DNA of 48,350 bases from Alphaproteobacteria bacterium (GCA_028281925.1 JANQIX010000102.1:1-48350); one strand, 5' to 3'. Shown: positions 33,599-43,375, counted from the first letter of the stretch. Notes: a model not told the origin generated them from the letters alone. Made by a program: numbers and translations.

Positions 33599-34989
33599 AC
33601 CCCGAATTCATGCGCAACCTCTGGTCGGAGCTATCGGCGCATCGCTTGATTGCGATGCCGCTGGTGCTGGGACTTGTGGTTGCCGTCGCCTGGGTGGGCG
33701 GATCTGCGGGCACCGCTGCATGGGTTGCCAACGCGGCCATCGGCGTGCTGCTGATCCTATGGGGCGCACGGCTGTCAGCCGACAGTGTGTTGGGCGAGGT
33801 GGTCGATCGCACTTGGGACAGCCAGCGGATGTCGGCCATCGGTCCCTGGGCCATGACGTGGGGCAAACTCTTCGGCAGTACCGTCTACGTCTGGTATGGC
33901 GCGTTCCTCTGCCTTGTCCTGGCCTTCGTGACCACGCACATCCAGGGCACCGGGTACGTGATGAGCGTTCCCCGAGCAGCCGATCGTCTGCTTCCGGTAT
34001 TCGATTGGTGGCTGCCTGTGAAGATCTTTGCCGCCGGCGTGCTGGCACAGGCCCTGGCACTGTTCGTCGCGTTGCTGCTGTTGCGCGGACGGCCCAGCAA
34101 GCTGCGCCTACGCGTCACGCTGACCCAGGCGCTGGCCATTGCTGCCGCTTCACCCTTTGTCTTCGGCGGCAGCCTTTTCTTCAGCCCCTTCACGGAAATC
34201 TCGCAGATTCAGTGGTACGGCATCGACTTCCCGCCCCACCAGTTCGCACTCATCACCAATCTTGTCTTCGTCGGCTGGGCGGTGTTCGGCTGTTACTGCC
34301 TGATGCGTCTTGAGCTTCAATGTCGCACAGGGTTTCTCGGTTGGCTTTGCTTCACCCTCTTTCTGCCGATCTATCTCGCCGGTATCGAGGTTGATCGGCT
34401 CGGCGCGCTTCGGCCAGCAGAAAGGGCGTTGGACTGGTGGCTGACCGCGTTCCAAGTCACCCTCGCCCTCACCTATATCGCCGCGTTCGTAGAGCCGAAG
34501 GGCATTCTGCGCCTCCGCCGTTGGCTGCACGATCTCGCAACGGGATCGTATGAACGGGTTCGAACATCGACACCGAGTTGGGTCGTCAGTGGCGCAATCT
34601 GTTTCATTTGTGCCGTTGCCGCGATCGCGCTGTCCGCGACGGGAGCCGATGCGGTACCGGGCTTTGCCGCATTCATCGTCGCCCTGATGCTGTTCGCCGT
34701 GCGGGATATCGCGCTGCTCTACGCACTCACACTCGACGGTCGGCGCCGACGGGGCCATCTGGCCGCACTTGTTTATCTCGCCGTGCTGTATGTCCTCCTG
34801 CCCGCTCTTCTCGCCGGTGCGGGACTCGACGATGAACTGATCAGGATGTTCCGCCCGGAACTGGGCGGCGATCCCCTGCAGTCGACGGTACCGGTTGCAG
34901 CGCAAGCGCTTGCCGCCTTGGCCCTGGCCGCAATCAAATGGCGACGGCTGCGGCCACTCGGCGACAGCGAGCAACCGGCGGCCGCCTAG
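33595..34989 (+). CDS. ABC transporter permease (ABC-2-like)
   Basis: A 464-residue protein with about 12 predicted membrane helices, for example AMPLVLGLVVAVAWVGG, AFLCLVLAFVTTHI, ALALFVALLLL and the C-terminal ALVYLAVLYVLLPALLAG. It has no signal peptide and no periplasmic-domain motif. Its ATG overlaps the stop of the ATPase gene, so it is the transmembrane partner. Neither half shows substrate-specific features; export of a lipid, peptide or polysaccharide-related compound would all fit. Confidence 0.85.
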   Translation: MNPEFMRNLWSELSAHRLIAMPLVLGLVVAVAWVGGSAGTAAWVANAAIGVLLILWGARLSADSVLGEVVDRTWDSQRMSAIGPWAMTWGKLFGSTVYVWYGAFLCLVLAFVTTHIQGTGYVMSVPRAADRLLPVFDWWLPVKIFAAGVLAQALALFVALLLLRGRPSKLRLRVTLTQALAIAAASPFVFGGSLFFSPFTEISQIQWYGIDFPPHQFALITNLVFVGWAVFGCYCLMRLELQCRTGFLGWLCFTLFLPIYLAGIEVDRLGALRPAERALDWWLTAFQVTLALTYIAAFVEPKGILRLRRWLHDLATGSYERVRTSTPSWVVSGAICFICAVAAIALSATGADAVPGFAAFIVALMLFAVRDIALLYALTLDGRRRRGHLAALVYLAVLYVLLPALLAGAGLDDELIRMFRPELGGDPLQSTVPVAAQALAALALAAIKWRRLRPLGDSEQPAAA

Positions 34990-35069
34990 CCCTTGCTCCG
35001 GCGTAACCCCGGTTCCATTCTGACATCCAAGGTACAAGCGCAACGAGACAGCGGGTTCGGAGGCAGAAG

Positions 35070-36461
35070 ATGCCTGGCTATGATTTCGACTTCTTTGTGA
35101 TTGGCGGCGGCTCGGGCGGGGTGCGCGCGGCGCGCATGGCCGCGGGCCATGGTGCGCGGGTGGCCGTCGCCGAAGACCTTTATCTCGGCGGTACCTGCGT
35201 CAATGTCGGCTGCGTGCCGAAGAAGCTGATGGTCTATGCCTCTCACTTCTCGCAGGACTTCGAAGATGCCGCCGGCTTCGGCTGGGATGTCGGCCCGCGG
35301 CGGCACGACTGGGCAAAGCTGATCGCCAACAAGGACACGGAGATCGCCCGCCTCAACGGCGCCTACAAGAGCATCCTCGAAGGCCCCGGGGTTACGATCT
35401 TCCGCGAGCGGGCGAGCCTGGTCGACGCCCACACCATCGCCATGGGCGACCGGCGCGTAACGGCGGAAACGGTGCTGATCGCCACGGGCGGCTGGCCCGA
35501 CATTCCCGATGATCCGGGCGTGCGCGAGCATGCCATCAGCTCCAACGAGGTGTTCCATCTCGACCGTCTGCCGGAGCGCGTGATCATCGTCGGCGGCGGC
35601 TACATCGCCGTAGAGTTCGCCGGCGTCTTCCACGGGCTGGGCGCACAGGTCACGCAGCTCTACCGCGGCCCGCTGTTCCTGCGCGGCTTCGACGAGGACA
35701 TGCGCGTGACCCTGGCCGAAGAGATGCGCAAGTCCGGCGTAGACCTGCGCTTCGACAGCGTCGTGACCCGCCTGGAGAAGACGCCCGACGGCCTGGTGGC
35801 CCATCTGAAGGACGGCAGCACGCTTACCGCCGACTGCGTCATGTACGCCACGGGCCGCAAGCCCAACACGCAGGGCCTCGGTCTGGAAGCGGTCGGTGTC
35901 GAGCTGGGCCGCAAGGGCGGCATCGTGGTCGACGACGCGTTCCGCACCACCGTGCCCAACATCTACGCCGTCGGCGACGTCATCGACCGGGTGGCGCTGA
36001 CGCCGGTGGCACTGGCTGAAGGCCATGCGCTGGCCGATACCCTCTACGGCAACAACCCGCGCGGCGTAAGCTACGAGAACATTCCGTCGGCCGTGTTCTC
36101 CCAACCGCCGATCGCCACTGTGGGCCTGACCGAAGCCCAGGCGCGGCAGCGCTTCAGCGGCGGCGTGGATGTCTACAGGTCCAGCTTCCGGCCCATGAAG
36201 CACACGATGTCGGGGCGCGATGAGAAGACGCTGATGAAGCTTGTGGTGGACCGAGAGACGGACCGCGTGGTCGGCTGCCATATGGTCGGCCTGGACGGGC
36301 CGGAGATCATTCAAGGCCTGGCGATCGCGCTGAACTGCGGCGCCACCAAGGCCCAGTTCGACCGCACCATCGGCCTGCACCCGACCGCGGCGGAAGAATT
36401 CGTCACCATGCGCACCAAGGCGCCGGATCCGGAAGATACCGAGCGGCGGGCGGCCGAATAG
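35070..36461 (+). CDS. gor: Glutathione-disulfide reductase
   Basis: A 463-residue FAD/NADPH disulfide reductase that regenerates glutathione. It begins with the FAD-binding VIGGGSGGVRAARMA, then the redox-active GGTCVNVGCVPKKLM, the NADPH-binding IVGGGYIAVEFAGVFHGLG, the FAD-binding YAVGDVIDRVALTPVA and the dimer-interface His-Pro-Thr in GLHPTAAEEFV. The CVNVGC active site with KLM separates it from dihydrolipoamide dehydrogenases. GGAGG (35059-35063) precedes the ATG. It stands alone, but would supply GSH for the glutaredoxin-fusion enzyme encoded at 40596-42164. Confidence 0.96.
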   Translation: MPGYDFDFFVIGGGSGGVRAARMAAGHGARVAVAEDLYLGGTCVNVGCVPKKLMVYASHFSQDFEDAAGFGWDVGPRRHDWAKLIANKDTEIARLNGAYKSILEGPGVTIFRERASLVDAHTIAMGDRRVTAETVLIATGGWPDIPDDPGVREHAISSNEVFHLDRLPERVIIVGGGYIAVEFAGVFHGLGAQVTQLYRGPLFLRGFDEDMRVTLAEEMRKSGVDLRFDSVVTRLEKTPDGLVAHLKDGSTLTADCVMYATGRKPNTQGLGLEAVGVELGRKGGIVVDDAFRTTVPNIYAVGDVIDRVALTPVALAEGHALADTLYGNNPRGVSYENIPSAVFSQPPIATVGLTEAQARQRFSGGVDVYRSSFRPMKHTMSGRDEKTLMKLVVDRETDRVVGCHMVGLDGPEIIQGLAIALNCGATKAQFDRTIGLHPTAAEEFVTMRTKAPDPEDTERRAAE

Positions 36462-36596
36462 CGCTTGGCGCCGGCCACGCATCGGGTCCATTTCCCCCAC
36501 GTCCAGCGGAGCCATCGAGCAAAGGTTCGATGGCCCATCGTTCCCGGTCTTTGGTCACTTCAGGAATCTGACGAACGAGATCATCGATCAACGCAG

Positions 36597-37634
36597 TCAG
36601 TTGCTTGAAGTCAAGATCGAGAGCAGATGGTCCGCACAGAAATCGCTGGTCACGACGCTGGCCGAACCGCCCTGCGGAGTCTGCTGGGGAAAGGTGCAGG
36701 TAATCAGGCACGCATCCGGATCACTAGGATGACTGTCCAGACGCGCCGGGATGATGCCGGACGCATCATCCCCCGGAGGCGTCAACCGACAGACGCGCCG
36801 GTTGTAGATGACAGAGAGCGAGTCAAGTCTGCTCAAGAGAATGTCGCCCTCGATACTGGTCGTGCTGCGCGACCGGCCGATCCGAACATCGGCCCCCGAA
36901 GGTTCGGAGCGGATTTCCACATGAAGTCTGCTGAGCGCATCGAACATCCGTTCGTCAGAGAGCGCATCTTCCAGTCCACGTCTTGTCGTCCGAAGTCGCT
37001 CCATCTGGTCATCCAGAGACCGGATGCGTTCAATAAGTGACTCAGCCGACGTCTCGACGCCTCCCTCGCTGGTCGTTGGGACACGCTGCGCGTTGGAGGT
37101 CCCTGCGGCGCCGCCTAGGGCACCGTATGGATCTTGACCATCCGCCCGTTCCGCCGCCCTCATGCGCGACAGCTGAGTTACGGTCTCTTGCCGTTGTCGC
37201 GACAAGTTAGCCAGCTCGTTGTCGATCTCGGCTATCAGGAACTGCGGCTCGACGCGCTGAGCATTTGCTGCCTCGACGCCCGCTGCCGCTCCAACGAGCC
37301 CCCCTGCGATTGCACCTATCAGCGCGCCCTCAGCGATTTCGCTGTTGATGAGGCCACCCACAATCGCACCGGCGGCGGCACCGCCGACTGCAGAATTCCC
37401 GCTGGTCTGGACTTCATCCTGGTACTCGTCCCAGGTCGGGCAGGTCGCGCCGTCTGCCGTAACCACGCGCCCCGCGTAATCCTCTGAGGGGAACAACACG
37501 CATGCCGGGTGGATCGCGGACGGCGCGATCCTGTTCACCTCCGTCCCAGTGACCCCCGCCTCGCAGGCGGACAGACCAACGGCCGCGCTGATCGCCAGCG
37601 CCGACACCCTCATATAATCAGGAAGATGCCTCAT
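36597..37634 (-). CDS. Glycine-zipper lipoprotein with coiled coil
   Basis: A 345-residue predicted lipoprotein, lipobox GLSAC (Cys about residue 24). A glycine-zipper stretch (GGAAAGAIVGGLI ... GALIGAIAGGLVGAAAG, about residues 83-120) resembles outer-membrane-associated zipper proteins; then a region with heptad-like helices (IDNELANLSRQRQETVTQLSRM; ERIRSLDDQMERLRTT) and a C-terminal domain with paired Cys (CRLTPPGD ... CLITCTF). I do not recognise the whole architecture. It is a monocistronic-looking leftward gene, followed by no same-strand partner within 100 bases. Confidence 0.72.
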   Translation of the reverse strand: MRHLPDYMRVSALAISAAVGLSACEAGVTGTEVNRIAPSAIHPACVLFPSEDYAGRVVTADGATCPTWDEYQDEVQTSGNSAVGGAAAGAIVGGLINSEIAEGALIGAIAGGLVGAAAGVEAANAQRVEPQFLIAEIDNELANLSRQRQETVTQLSRMRAAERADGQDPYGALGGAAGTSNAQRVPTTSEGGVETSAESLIERIRSLDDQMERLRTTRRGLEDALSDERMFDALSRLHVEIRSEPSGADVRIGRSRSTTSIEGDILLSRLDSLSVIYNRRVCRLTPPGDDASGIIPARLDSHPSDPDACLITCTFPQQTPQGGSASVVTSDFCADHLLSILTSSN

Positions 37635-37711
37635 GCGTGACCTCGCTCATTTTGCGCGAGCTGATTGTCATAGATTAACCGCATTTTCTATTACTCTCCC
37701 GAACCCACAAT

Positions 37712-38389
37712 TCACTGGTGACTCTTCTTATCTCTATTCTCGTTATACGCCAGCGCCGATCCGCCCATGAACGCCGTCACAAAGAAACCGATCGACGTCC
37801 ATTTGGCTGCGGCCGCAATAGGCCGTTCCAGCTCCGCCACGTCGATCACGCCGTAGGCGATCTGCTGCAACAGGACAATGCGCGTGAGATAGAGGAACGA
37901 ACCGGCATGCAGCAGCACCACCGCGAACGCCAAGACCGCAATCAGCTGCAGGCCGCGCACTTGAACACGCGATGAGAAACCATCCCGCAAGACTGCCCCC
38001 ACCACCAGAAATTGCCCAATCAGGAAGGTCAGAAGCGTCACCAATGTGTCACTGATGGCGGCCACCTGGGCTTCTGAGAACTCCGCACCCTGGGCAGAAT
38101 CTCCTGCGAACTCCGGTATGCCGACCAGGTACCAAGAGAAGTCTTTATAATAGAAATATACTGCCAATATCGACAAAAAAGCGACAATCAGCCACAGCTT
38201 GGGTATCCGTGCTGCCACTGTCTTAAGGCGCCAACCCATCCCCGACTTGCCACCCGAATTGGGCACCTCCTGAGATGGCGTTTTGGGTCCCGAGGATCCG
38301 GCGGCGAAACCAGATCCGTCTGCCGCGCCGCCGCCCTCTTCGCTCGAGTGCCCAACTTCGCCGTCTTGCATGCCGTCGCCGCCGTACAT
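37712..38389 (-). CDS. Predicted four-helix membrane protein, unknown function
   Basis: A 225-residue protein. The first 55 residues are a Gly/Ser/Glu-rich low-complexity tail. Then come about four membrane helices: LWLIVAFLSILAVYFYY, LLTFLIGQFLVVGAVL, LIAVLAFAVVLLHAGSFLYL and SIGFFVTAFMGGSALAY. No motif tells function. It sits upstream of the lipoprotein at 36597 on the same strand, about 77 bases apart. The first ATG was taken; another lies six codons in. Confidence 0.6.
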   Translation of the reverse strand: MYGGDGMQDGEVGHSSEEGGGAADGSGFAAGSSGPKTPSQEVPNSGGKSGMGWRLKTVAARIPKLWLIVAFLSILAVYFYYKDFSWYLVGIPEFAGDSAQGAEFSEAQVAAISDTLVTLLTFLIGQFLVVGAVLRDGFSSRVQVRGLQLIAVLAFAVVLLHAGSFLYLTRIVLLQQIAYGVIDVAELERPIAAAAKWTSIGFFVTAFMGGSALAYNENRDKKSHQ

Positions 38390-38660
38390 CCGGCGGGAGC
38401 TCGGTCCACACCGCCTCCCTGAGTTGATCTAATGCTATCAACCATTCTACGGAAATTGTAGTGACTCTCACGAAATCTGTGCAAAGGATAGATCTTGATA
38501 AGTGCGTCAGACCGAATGAACACGGTGTCAGCTGGGGCTTGCCGATCCACCTAAGGTCCGCGGTTCGTCGTCGGACATCCGTCGCCGCATGGCGACACTA
38601 GCGCAACCAATACGCTGGTGCGCGGCTCGGGCCGCCGAGTGGCCCCCCACAAAACGTCGC

Positions 38661-39353
38661 TCACACGACGGCGCGGCTGACACCGGCGGAGTGTGCGTTG
38701 TAGGCCGACCGCAGGATCTCCACGACGGCGCCCGGATCGGCGAAGCCGTCGGTGTTGAGCAGCAGGTCGTAATTGTACGGCTCGTTGGTGCGTACGTGGA
38801 AGTCTTCCCACAGGAACAGCGACCGCTCGCGGTTCTTCTGCTGGACCTTCGCGGCGGCGGCCCGTTCCGACAGCCCCTCGGCGGCGGCGATCCGTTCTGC
38901 GCATCTCTCCACGGCGCCCACCAGCCGGACGCGGAACGGATGCTGCTTGCGCAGGATGACGTGGCTGCCGCGCCCCATGATCACGCCGCCGTGGCGGGCG
39001 ATGCCCATGAGCACCCGCACCAGATGGTGAAGATATTCCGACGGTGAAGCACTCTGCTGGGCCAACAGCGAGGTCACCCATATCTCCAGCGGCCCTTTGA
39101 CCGTTTCATCCAGCGCCGCCATCGCCGAAGTGTCCGCGCGGGCCGCTTTAGCGACGCGCTCGATCAGATCACGGTCGAACCACGGCACGTTGAGCGCCTC
39201 GGCAAGCCGGCGTCCGATCTCCTCCCCGCCGCAGCCATAATCTCGCGTTACCGTCACCAGCGGCCGGCGGGCCGACGGAAGCTCGGAGTCGCGAAGCTGC
39301 TTCAGCTCTGCTTCGATCAGGCGCGCGAGCGGTTCTCGCTCTCCATCGGTCAT
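38661..39353 (-). CDS. Cytidylate-kinase-like family protein
   Basis: A 230-residue P-loop protein of the cytidylate kinase-like (PF13189-type) family. The nucleotide-binding loop is TRDYGCGGEEIGRRLAEAL near residue 30, close to the Cmk pattern but with CGG where Cmk has the Ser/Gly loop. Also seen: WFDRDLIERVAKAA, GGVIMGRGSHVIL and FRVRLVGAVERCAERIA, as in the family. AGGAGG five bases before the ATG at 39353 fixes the start. Substrate is unknown; relatives occur beside stress-response and envelope genes. It is divergent from the esterase gene. Confidence 0.85.
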   Translation of the reverse strand: MTDGEREPLARLIEAELKQLRDSELPSARRPLVTVTRDYGCGGEEIGRRLAEALNVPWFDRDLIERVAKAARADTSAMAALDETVKGPLEIWVTSLLAQQSASPSEYLHHLVRVLMGIARHGGVIMGRGSHVILRKQHPFRVRLVGAVERCAERIAAAEGLSERAAAAKVQQKNRERSLFLWEDFHVRTNEPYNYDLLLNTDGFADPGAVVEILRSAYNAHSAGVSRAVV

Positions 39354-39560
39354 CGCTACCTCCTGCCGCACCTCTGGCGGCACTTTTCGGTATCTCTTCC
39401 CTACTCCATATATGGGGTCGGCGACCATAGGCACGGCCGCATCCTCCCCTGCGCTGGCCCATTTCGTGACCGGCAAAAAAGAATTCGCTATCTAAGAGTG
39501 GGGGTTTTAGGGCATCATAAGATAAGGGAAGAAACGCAACACAAAGGACCGCGCAGGGTC

Positions 39561-40499
39561 ATGGATCTTCACCCGCAAGCGCGCCGGTTCGTCCAGGCAA
39601 TCGCTGTCGCCGGACGACCCCTGTGGCAACTTTCGCCACACGAAGCTCGCACCGCCTATGCCAAGCGCGTGGCGAAGGCGACCATCCGGCCGACGGACGC
39701 GGTTCTGGTCAGCGACACCACCGCCCCCGGCCCGCATGGCATCATTCCGCTCCGCTCCTACCGCCCCATGGAAACGCAGGGCCGGTCGTTGCCGGTGATC
39801 GTCTATCTGCACGGCGGCAGCTTTGTCTTCGGCGGGCTGGATTCGCACGATCCGCAGTGCCGCGCGCTCGCGGCGAGATCGGGCTGCCTGGTCGTTTCCG
39901 TCGACTACCGCATGGCGCCGGAGCATAAGTTCCCCGCTGCGGTCGACGATGCGCTGGCCGCTGTCGTGTGGCTGGCGGAAAACGCCGCTTGGCTGGGTGG
40001 CGATCCGGAGCGCCTGGCGGTCATGGGCGACAGCGTCGGCGGCGCCTTGACGGCGGTCGTCTCACACCTGGCACAGGATCGCGGCGGACCGTCGATCACG
40101 ATGACCTGCATGGTCTGCCCGACCACGGATGTCTACGGCGATCTTCCGTCCCATGCCCGGTTCGCCGATGATCTGCTGTTGTCACGGCCCTTGGTGGACT
40201 GGTCGGTCGGCCATTATCTGAACGGACCCGAAGAGCGGGGTGATCCACGCTTCGCTCCGCTGCAGCGGGGCCGGTTTGCAGGGCTGCCGCCGCTGCTCAT
40301 GGTCACGGCCGAAGCCGACCCGCTTGTCGACGACGGCGGTGCCTATGCCGACAAACTGGCCGCGGCCGGCGTGGCCGTGGAGCATGTGTGCTATCCGGGA
40401 CAGGTCCACAACTTCGTGCTTTGGGGCGGCCTGATCGACACGGCCAGCGAAGCTCTGGACATGATCGCCGCGCGGCTCAAGACGGCCCTGGCCGGCTAG
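39561..40499 (+). CDS. Alpha/beta hydrolase, hormone-sensitive-lipase family esterase
   Basis: A 312-residue carboxylesterase of the HSL (family IV) type. The oxyanion hole is YLHGGSFVFGG, the nucleophile is in MGDSVGGALTAV, the acid is in AEADPLVDDG and the His is in GQVHNFVL, so the triad is complete. It has no signal peptide, so it is probably cytosolic, acting on short-chain esters. The start at 39561 (MDLHPQARRF) follows AGGGTC; the open frame upstream is Lys/His-rich and not family-like. A hairpin separates it from the convergent cysK-glutaredoxin gene. Confidence 0.92.
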   Translation: MDLHPQARRFVQAIAVAGRPLWQLSPHEARTAYAKRVAKATIRPTDAVLVSDTTAPGPHGIIPLRSYRPMETQGRSLPVIVYLHGGSFVFGGLDSHDPQCRALAARSGCLVVSVDYRMAPEHKFPAAVDDALAAVVWLAENAAWLGGDPERLAVMGDSVGGALTAVVSHLAQDRGGPSITMTCMVCPTTDVYGDLPSHARFADDLLLSRPLVDWSVGHYLNGPEERGDPRFAPLQRGRFAGLPPLLMVTAEADPLVDDGGAYADKLAAAGVAVEHVCYPGQVHNFVLWGGLIDTASEALDMIAARLKTALAG

Positions 40500-40527
40500 A
40501 CCCCGTTCGTCCGCTCCCCACGGCTGC

Positions 40528-40552
40528 GCCGCCCTCCGTTTAAGGGGCGGCG
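40528..40552. terminator. Bidirectional hairpin between convergent genes
   Basis: GCCGCCC and GGGCGGC with extended GC pairing around a CCGTTTAA-type loop, located between the rightward esterase and the leftward cysK-glutaredoxin gene. No T-run, so possibly a convergent terminator or stabiliser. Confidence 0.4.
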
Positions 40553-40595
40553 GCCGTGCCAAGGCGAAAGAAGCATCGGCCGCCGCAGTCCGACT

Positions 40596-42164
40596 TCATC
40601 GGGGATGTAGCCATTTGGGCAGGAACGAGTAGGCGTCGACGTCCAGCGTGGCATTGAACGGCAGGCCGTGGCGCTTCAGGCGCGCCTGCAGCGCGCCGCT
40701 GTTGAACGCATCGAAAGTCTCGGTCGCCCCGCCGATCAGCTCGCCACCCACGAAGATCTGCGGAATAGTCGGTGCTCCGGTGCGCCGGTGGAGCTCTTTG
40801 CGGATCTCGCCAGCAAGCGGGCTTCCCTGAAACGCTCCAGAGTCGAGATCGACCGACCGGAAGTCCAGCCCGGCCGCAGCAAACAGCTTTCGCACAGACC
40901 AGCAGAACTCGCACCATTCCAGGGCGAACATCACCACCGGATTCTGTGGATCGCCGATCGCGTCGGCGACATACGCTGTCGCTGCAGCTGAAACTTCTTG
41001 GGGCAGGGCCGCAGCCTGTTGCACGGGCGCTGCGTCGAACCGGTATCGCGGCGTGGAGGCGGCAATGGCCTGCTCCGCCTCGGTCATGGTCTCCGCCACG
41101 TCTTCGAACAGCGGCGTGGAGAGGTAGCGCTCGCCCGTATCGGGAACCATTGCCAGGATCTGCGCGCCCGGTGCGGCCGTCTCCGCCACGCGAAGGGCGG
41201 CGGCCACGGTTGCCCCGCCGCTGATCCCCGCCAGGATGCCTTCCTTCGCAGCGAGATCCTTGGCGCATTGCATCGCCGCAGCGCCCGACACGGGCTCGAA
41301 GCTGTCGATCACCCCGGCATCGACGGCATCGCCGGCCAGTTTCGGTACGAAGTCGGGCGTCCAGCCCTGCATGGGATGCGGCCGGAATGTCGGGTGGCTA
41401 GCGGCGGCCGCACCGTCGGGCAGCCGCGGCTGCGCAATGCCGCTGGCCATCACCTGGGCGTTCTCCGGCTCCGCCACGACGATCTTGGTCCGCGGGCTCT
41501 CGGCCTTCAGCACGCGCCCCACACCCTTCAGCGTGCCACCGGTGCCGGAGCCCGTGACCCAGTAGTCCAGCCCAAGCCCCTCGAAATCCGCAAGGATCTC
41601 AGGTCCGGTGGTGCGGGAGTGGAAGTCGGCGTTGGCCTCGTTCTCGAACTGGCGGCACAGAAACCAACCATGCGCTTCGGCCAGCTCGCGCGCCTTGGCG
41701 ATCATGCCGGTGCCTTTCTCCGAAGCCGGCGTCAGCACCACCTTCGCGCCGAGGAACCGCATCAGCTTGCGCCGTTCGATGCTGAAGTTCTCCGCCATGA
41801 CCACGACCAGCGGATAGCCCTTCTGCGCACAGACCATGGCAAGCCCGATGCCGGTGTTGCCGGAGGTTGCCTCGATCACCGTTTGCCCGGGGGCGAGCGC
41901 GCCCGATTGCTCGGCCGCCTCGATCACGCCCAACGCCAGCCGGTCCTTGACCGAGCCCATGGGGTTGAAGGCCTCGAGCTTGACGTAGAGATCGACATGC
42001 TTTGGGCCGATATTGTTCAGCCGCACGATCGGCGTCCGCCCGATGGTCTCGAGGATCGAGCGCATCGGCGCAGCATCCCGGCGGCCGTCTGCATTCCGTG
42101 CGGTCACGCTCGGCGGGACCGAGGGACGCCGGGCGATCGTGGACATTTGGGCTTCAGTGGGCAT
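40596..42164 (-). CDS. Cysteine-synthase-like PLP enzyme fused to glutaredoxin
   Basis: A 522-residue fusion. Residues about 30-360 are a beta-replacing PLP enzyme (O-acetylserine sulfhydrylase/cystathionine beta-synthase family): the PLP Lys is in NPMGSVKDRLA, substrate loop ATSGNTG, phosphate loop GSGTGGTLKG, and ISGGATV. A linker leads to a glutaredoxin/thioredoxin-fold domain from about residue 410: MFALEWCEFCWSV (Cys418, Cys421), the cis-Pro TIPQIFVGG. The start at 42164 has GGAGG six bases upstream; the TTG two codons before is rejected. It is the last gene of the OsmC-led operon. The fusion ties sulfur incorporation to dithiol reduction. Confidence 0.92.
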   Translation of the reverse strand: MPTEAQMSTIARRPSVPPSVTARNADGRRDAAPMRSILETIGRTPIVRLNNIGPKHVDLYVKLEAFNPMGSVKDRLALGVIEAAEQSGALAPGQTVIEATSGNTGIGLAMVCAQKGYPLVVVMAENFSIERRKLMRFLGAKVVLTPASEKGTGMIAKARELAEAHGWFLCRQFENEANADFHSRTTGPEILADFEGLGLDYWVTGSGTGGTLKGVGRVLKAESPRTKIVVAEPENAQVMASGIAQPRLPDGAAAASHPTFRPHPMQGWTPDFVPKLAGDAVDAGVIDSFEPVSGAAAMQCAKDLAAKEGILAGISGGATVAAALRVAETAAPGAQILAMVPDTGERYLSTPLFEDVAETMTEAEQAIAASTPRYRFDAAPVQQAAALPQEVSAAATAYVADAIGDPQNPVVMFALEWCEFCWSVRKLFAAAGLDFRSVDLDSGAFQGSPLAGEIRKELHRRTGAPTIPQIFVGGELIGGATETFDAFNSGALQARLKRHGLPFNATLDVDAYSFLPKWLHPR

Positions 42165-42176
42165 CGTCAACCTCCA

Positions 42177-43349
42177 TCAAGCAGCTTGGCGGGCCGGCAA
42201 AGCGGCGCCCGGCGGATGGACAAGCTCCGCCTTCATGCAATGGTTCAGCGTGGCATGGAGGCGCTTGACCTCCTGCAGATCCCAGTCCAACGCGGCGATC
42301 GCATCGGTCACGTGGAGCATGGGACGGGCGAATTGGTCGCGCTCGGCCTGGTAGTCGGCCAGCGCCCGGTCGCTGCCCCGCATCACGGCCATGGCCAGCC
42401 GTTCGGCGTCGAGCAGGGCGTCGCTGATCCCGTGCGCCGTGACGGGATCCTTGAAATAGCCGGCATCGCCGACCAGTGCCCAGCCCGGACCATGCGACTG
42501 GCGCAGATGCCCGCGGATGCCCCCGAACCGATGCAGGCCATCCTGCGGCCCGGCCGCGTAGACGTCGGTTGCCAACGCCACGTCCGCTGCCGACAGCAGC
42601 CCGAGGAACCCGTCGAACGCATCCGCGCCGAAGCGTGTTCTGAACTGGTCCGACGGCACACCGGCGAAGACGCAGTGCAGACCGTCATTCGTCGGGATCG
42701 CGCCGGCGCTGAGGCCCGGCCGAAAATGCCAGCGATAGCCTTCGTTCGCGATGCCGGCGAAGTAGCCGTAGACGGTCGCAGTCCGATGGGCGGACTGTAG
42801 GTAGGTGCCGGCCCCGACCTGCTTTGCGACCGCCGAGCCGACGCCGTCCGCACCGATGACCCAATCGGCTGCCAGCATGACGCGGTGCTCGCCGCGGTCG
42901 CGCAGACACACGCCGCGAACCCGGCCCTGACCGTTGGTTTCAACGGACTCCAACGCCGTGCCGAAGCGGATCTCGGCCCCGGCCGCCACGGCGGCGTCGA
43001 CCAGGATCCCGTCCAGCACACGACGCCGCGGCGCGTAGAGCGCGTCGATCCCGTCGCGCGGCTGGATGTCGATCGGCATCACGTCGCTGCCGTAGTGGAA
43101 GGTCGTACGGGTCACTGCCGGCGTTCCGGCCGCAATGATGGCCGGCAACAGCCCCCAGCGATGCAACTGCACGACCGCGCCGCGCATCAGGGCGTGGGTC
43201 GACTGCGTATCGGCGCCACGCGCCCCGCGATCGACCAGCAAGACCTTTGCGCCGGCGCGGGCCAGCAGCATCGCAGTTGCTGCACCCGCACAACGCGCGC
43301 CGACGATGATTGCGTCGTACCTGGAGCGCGAGAACGTCATTCGGAACAT
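42177..43349 (-). CDS. FAD-dependent monooxygenase/oxidoreductase (PHBH-like fold)
   Basis: A 390-residue flavoprotein with an N-terminal FAD motif IIVGARCAGAATAMLLARAG, a middle WVIGADGVGSAVAK and the FAD-ribityl motif ALVGDAGYFKDPVTAHGISDAL, as in p-hydroxybenzoate-hydroxylase-fold enzymes and geranylgeranyl-reductase relatives. AAGGAG seven bases before the ATG at 43349 fixes the start. It lies between the FMO-like gene (26-base gap) and the cysK-glutaredoxin gene (12-base gap). Substrate unknown; hydroxylation of an aromatic or reduction of an alkene would fit the family. Confidence 0.9.
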   Translation of the reverse strand: MFRMTFSRSRYDAIIVGARCAGAATAMLLARAGAKVLLVDRGARGADTQSTHALMRGAVVQLHRWGLLPAIIAAGTPAVTRTTFHYGSDVMPIDIQPRDGIDALYAPRRRVLDGILVDAAVAAGAEIRFGTALESVETNGQGRVRGVCLRDRGEHRVMLAADWVIGADGVGSAVAKQVGAGTYLQSAHRTATVYGYFAGIANEGYRWHFRPGLSAGAIPTNDGLHCVFAGVPSDQFRTRFGADAFDGFLGLLSAADVALATDVYAAGPQDGLHRFGGIRGHLRQSHGPGWALVGDAGYFKDPVTAHGISDALLDAERLAMAVMRGSDRALADYQAERDQFARPMLHVTDAIAALDWDLQEVKRLHATLNHCMKAELVHPPGAALPARQAA

Positions 43350-43375
43350 CTGCAAACTCCTTGAGACATTGGCAT

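Noticed and set aside
42165..42176. A SAM- or cysteine-responsive riboswitch before the cysteine-synthase fusion
   Set aside because: The gap to the upstream gene is 12 bases, too short for any riboswitch.
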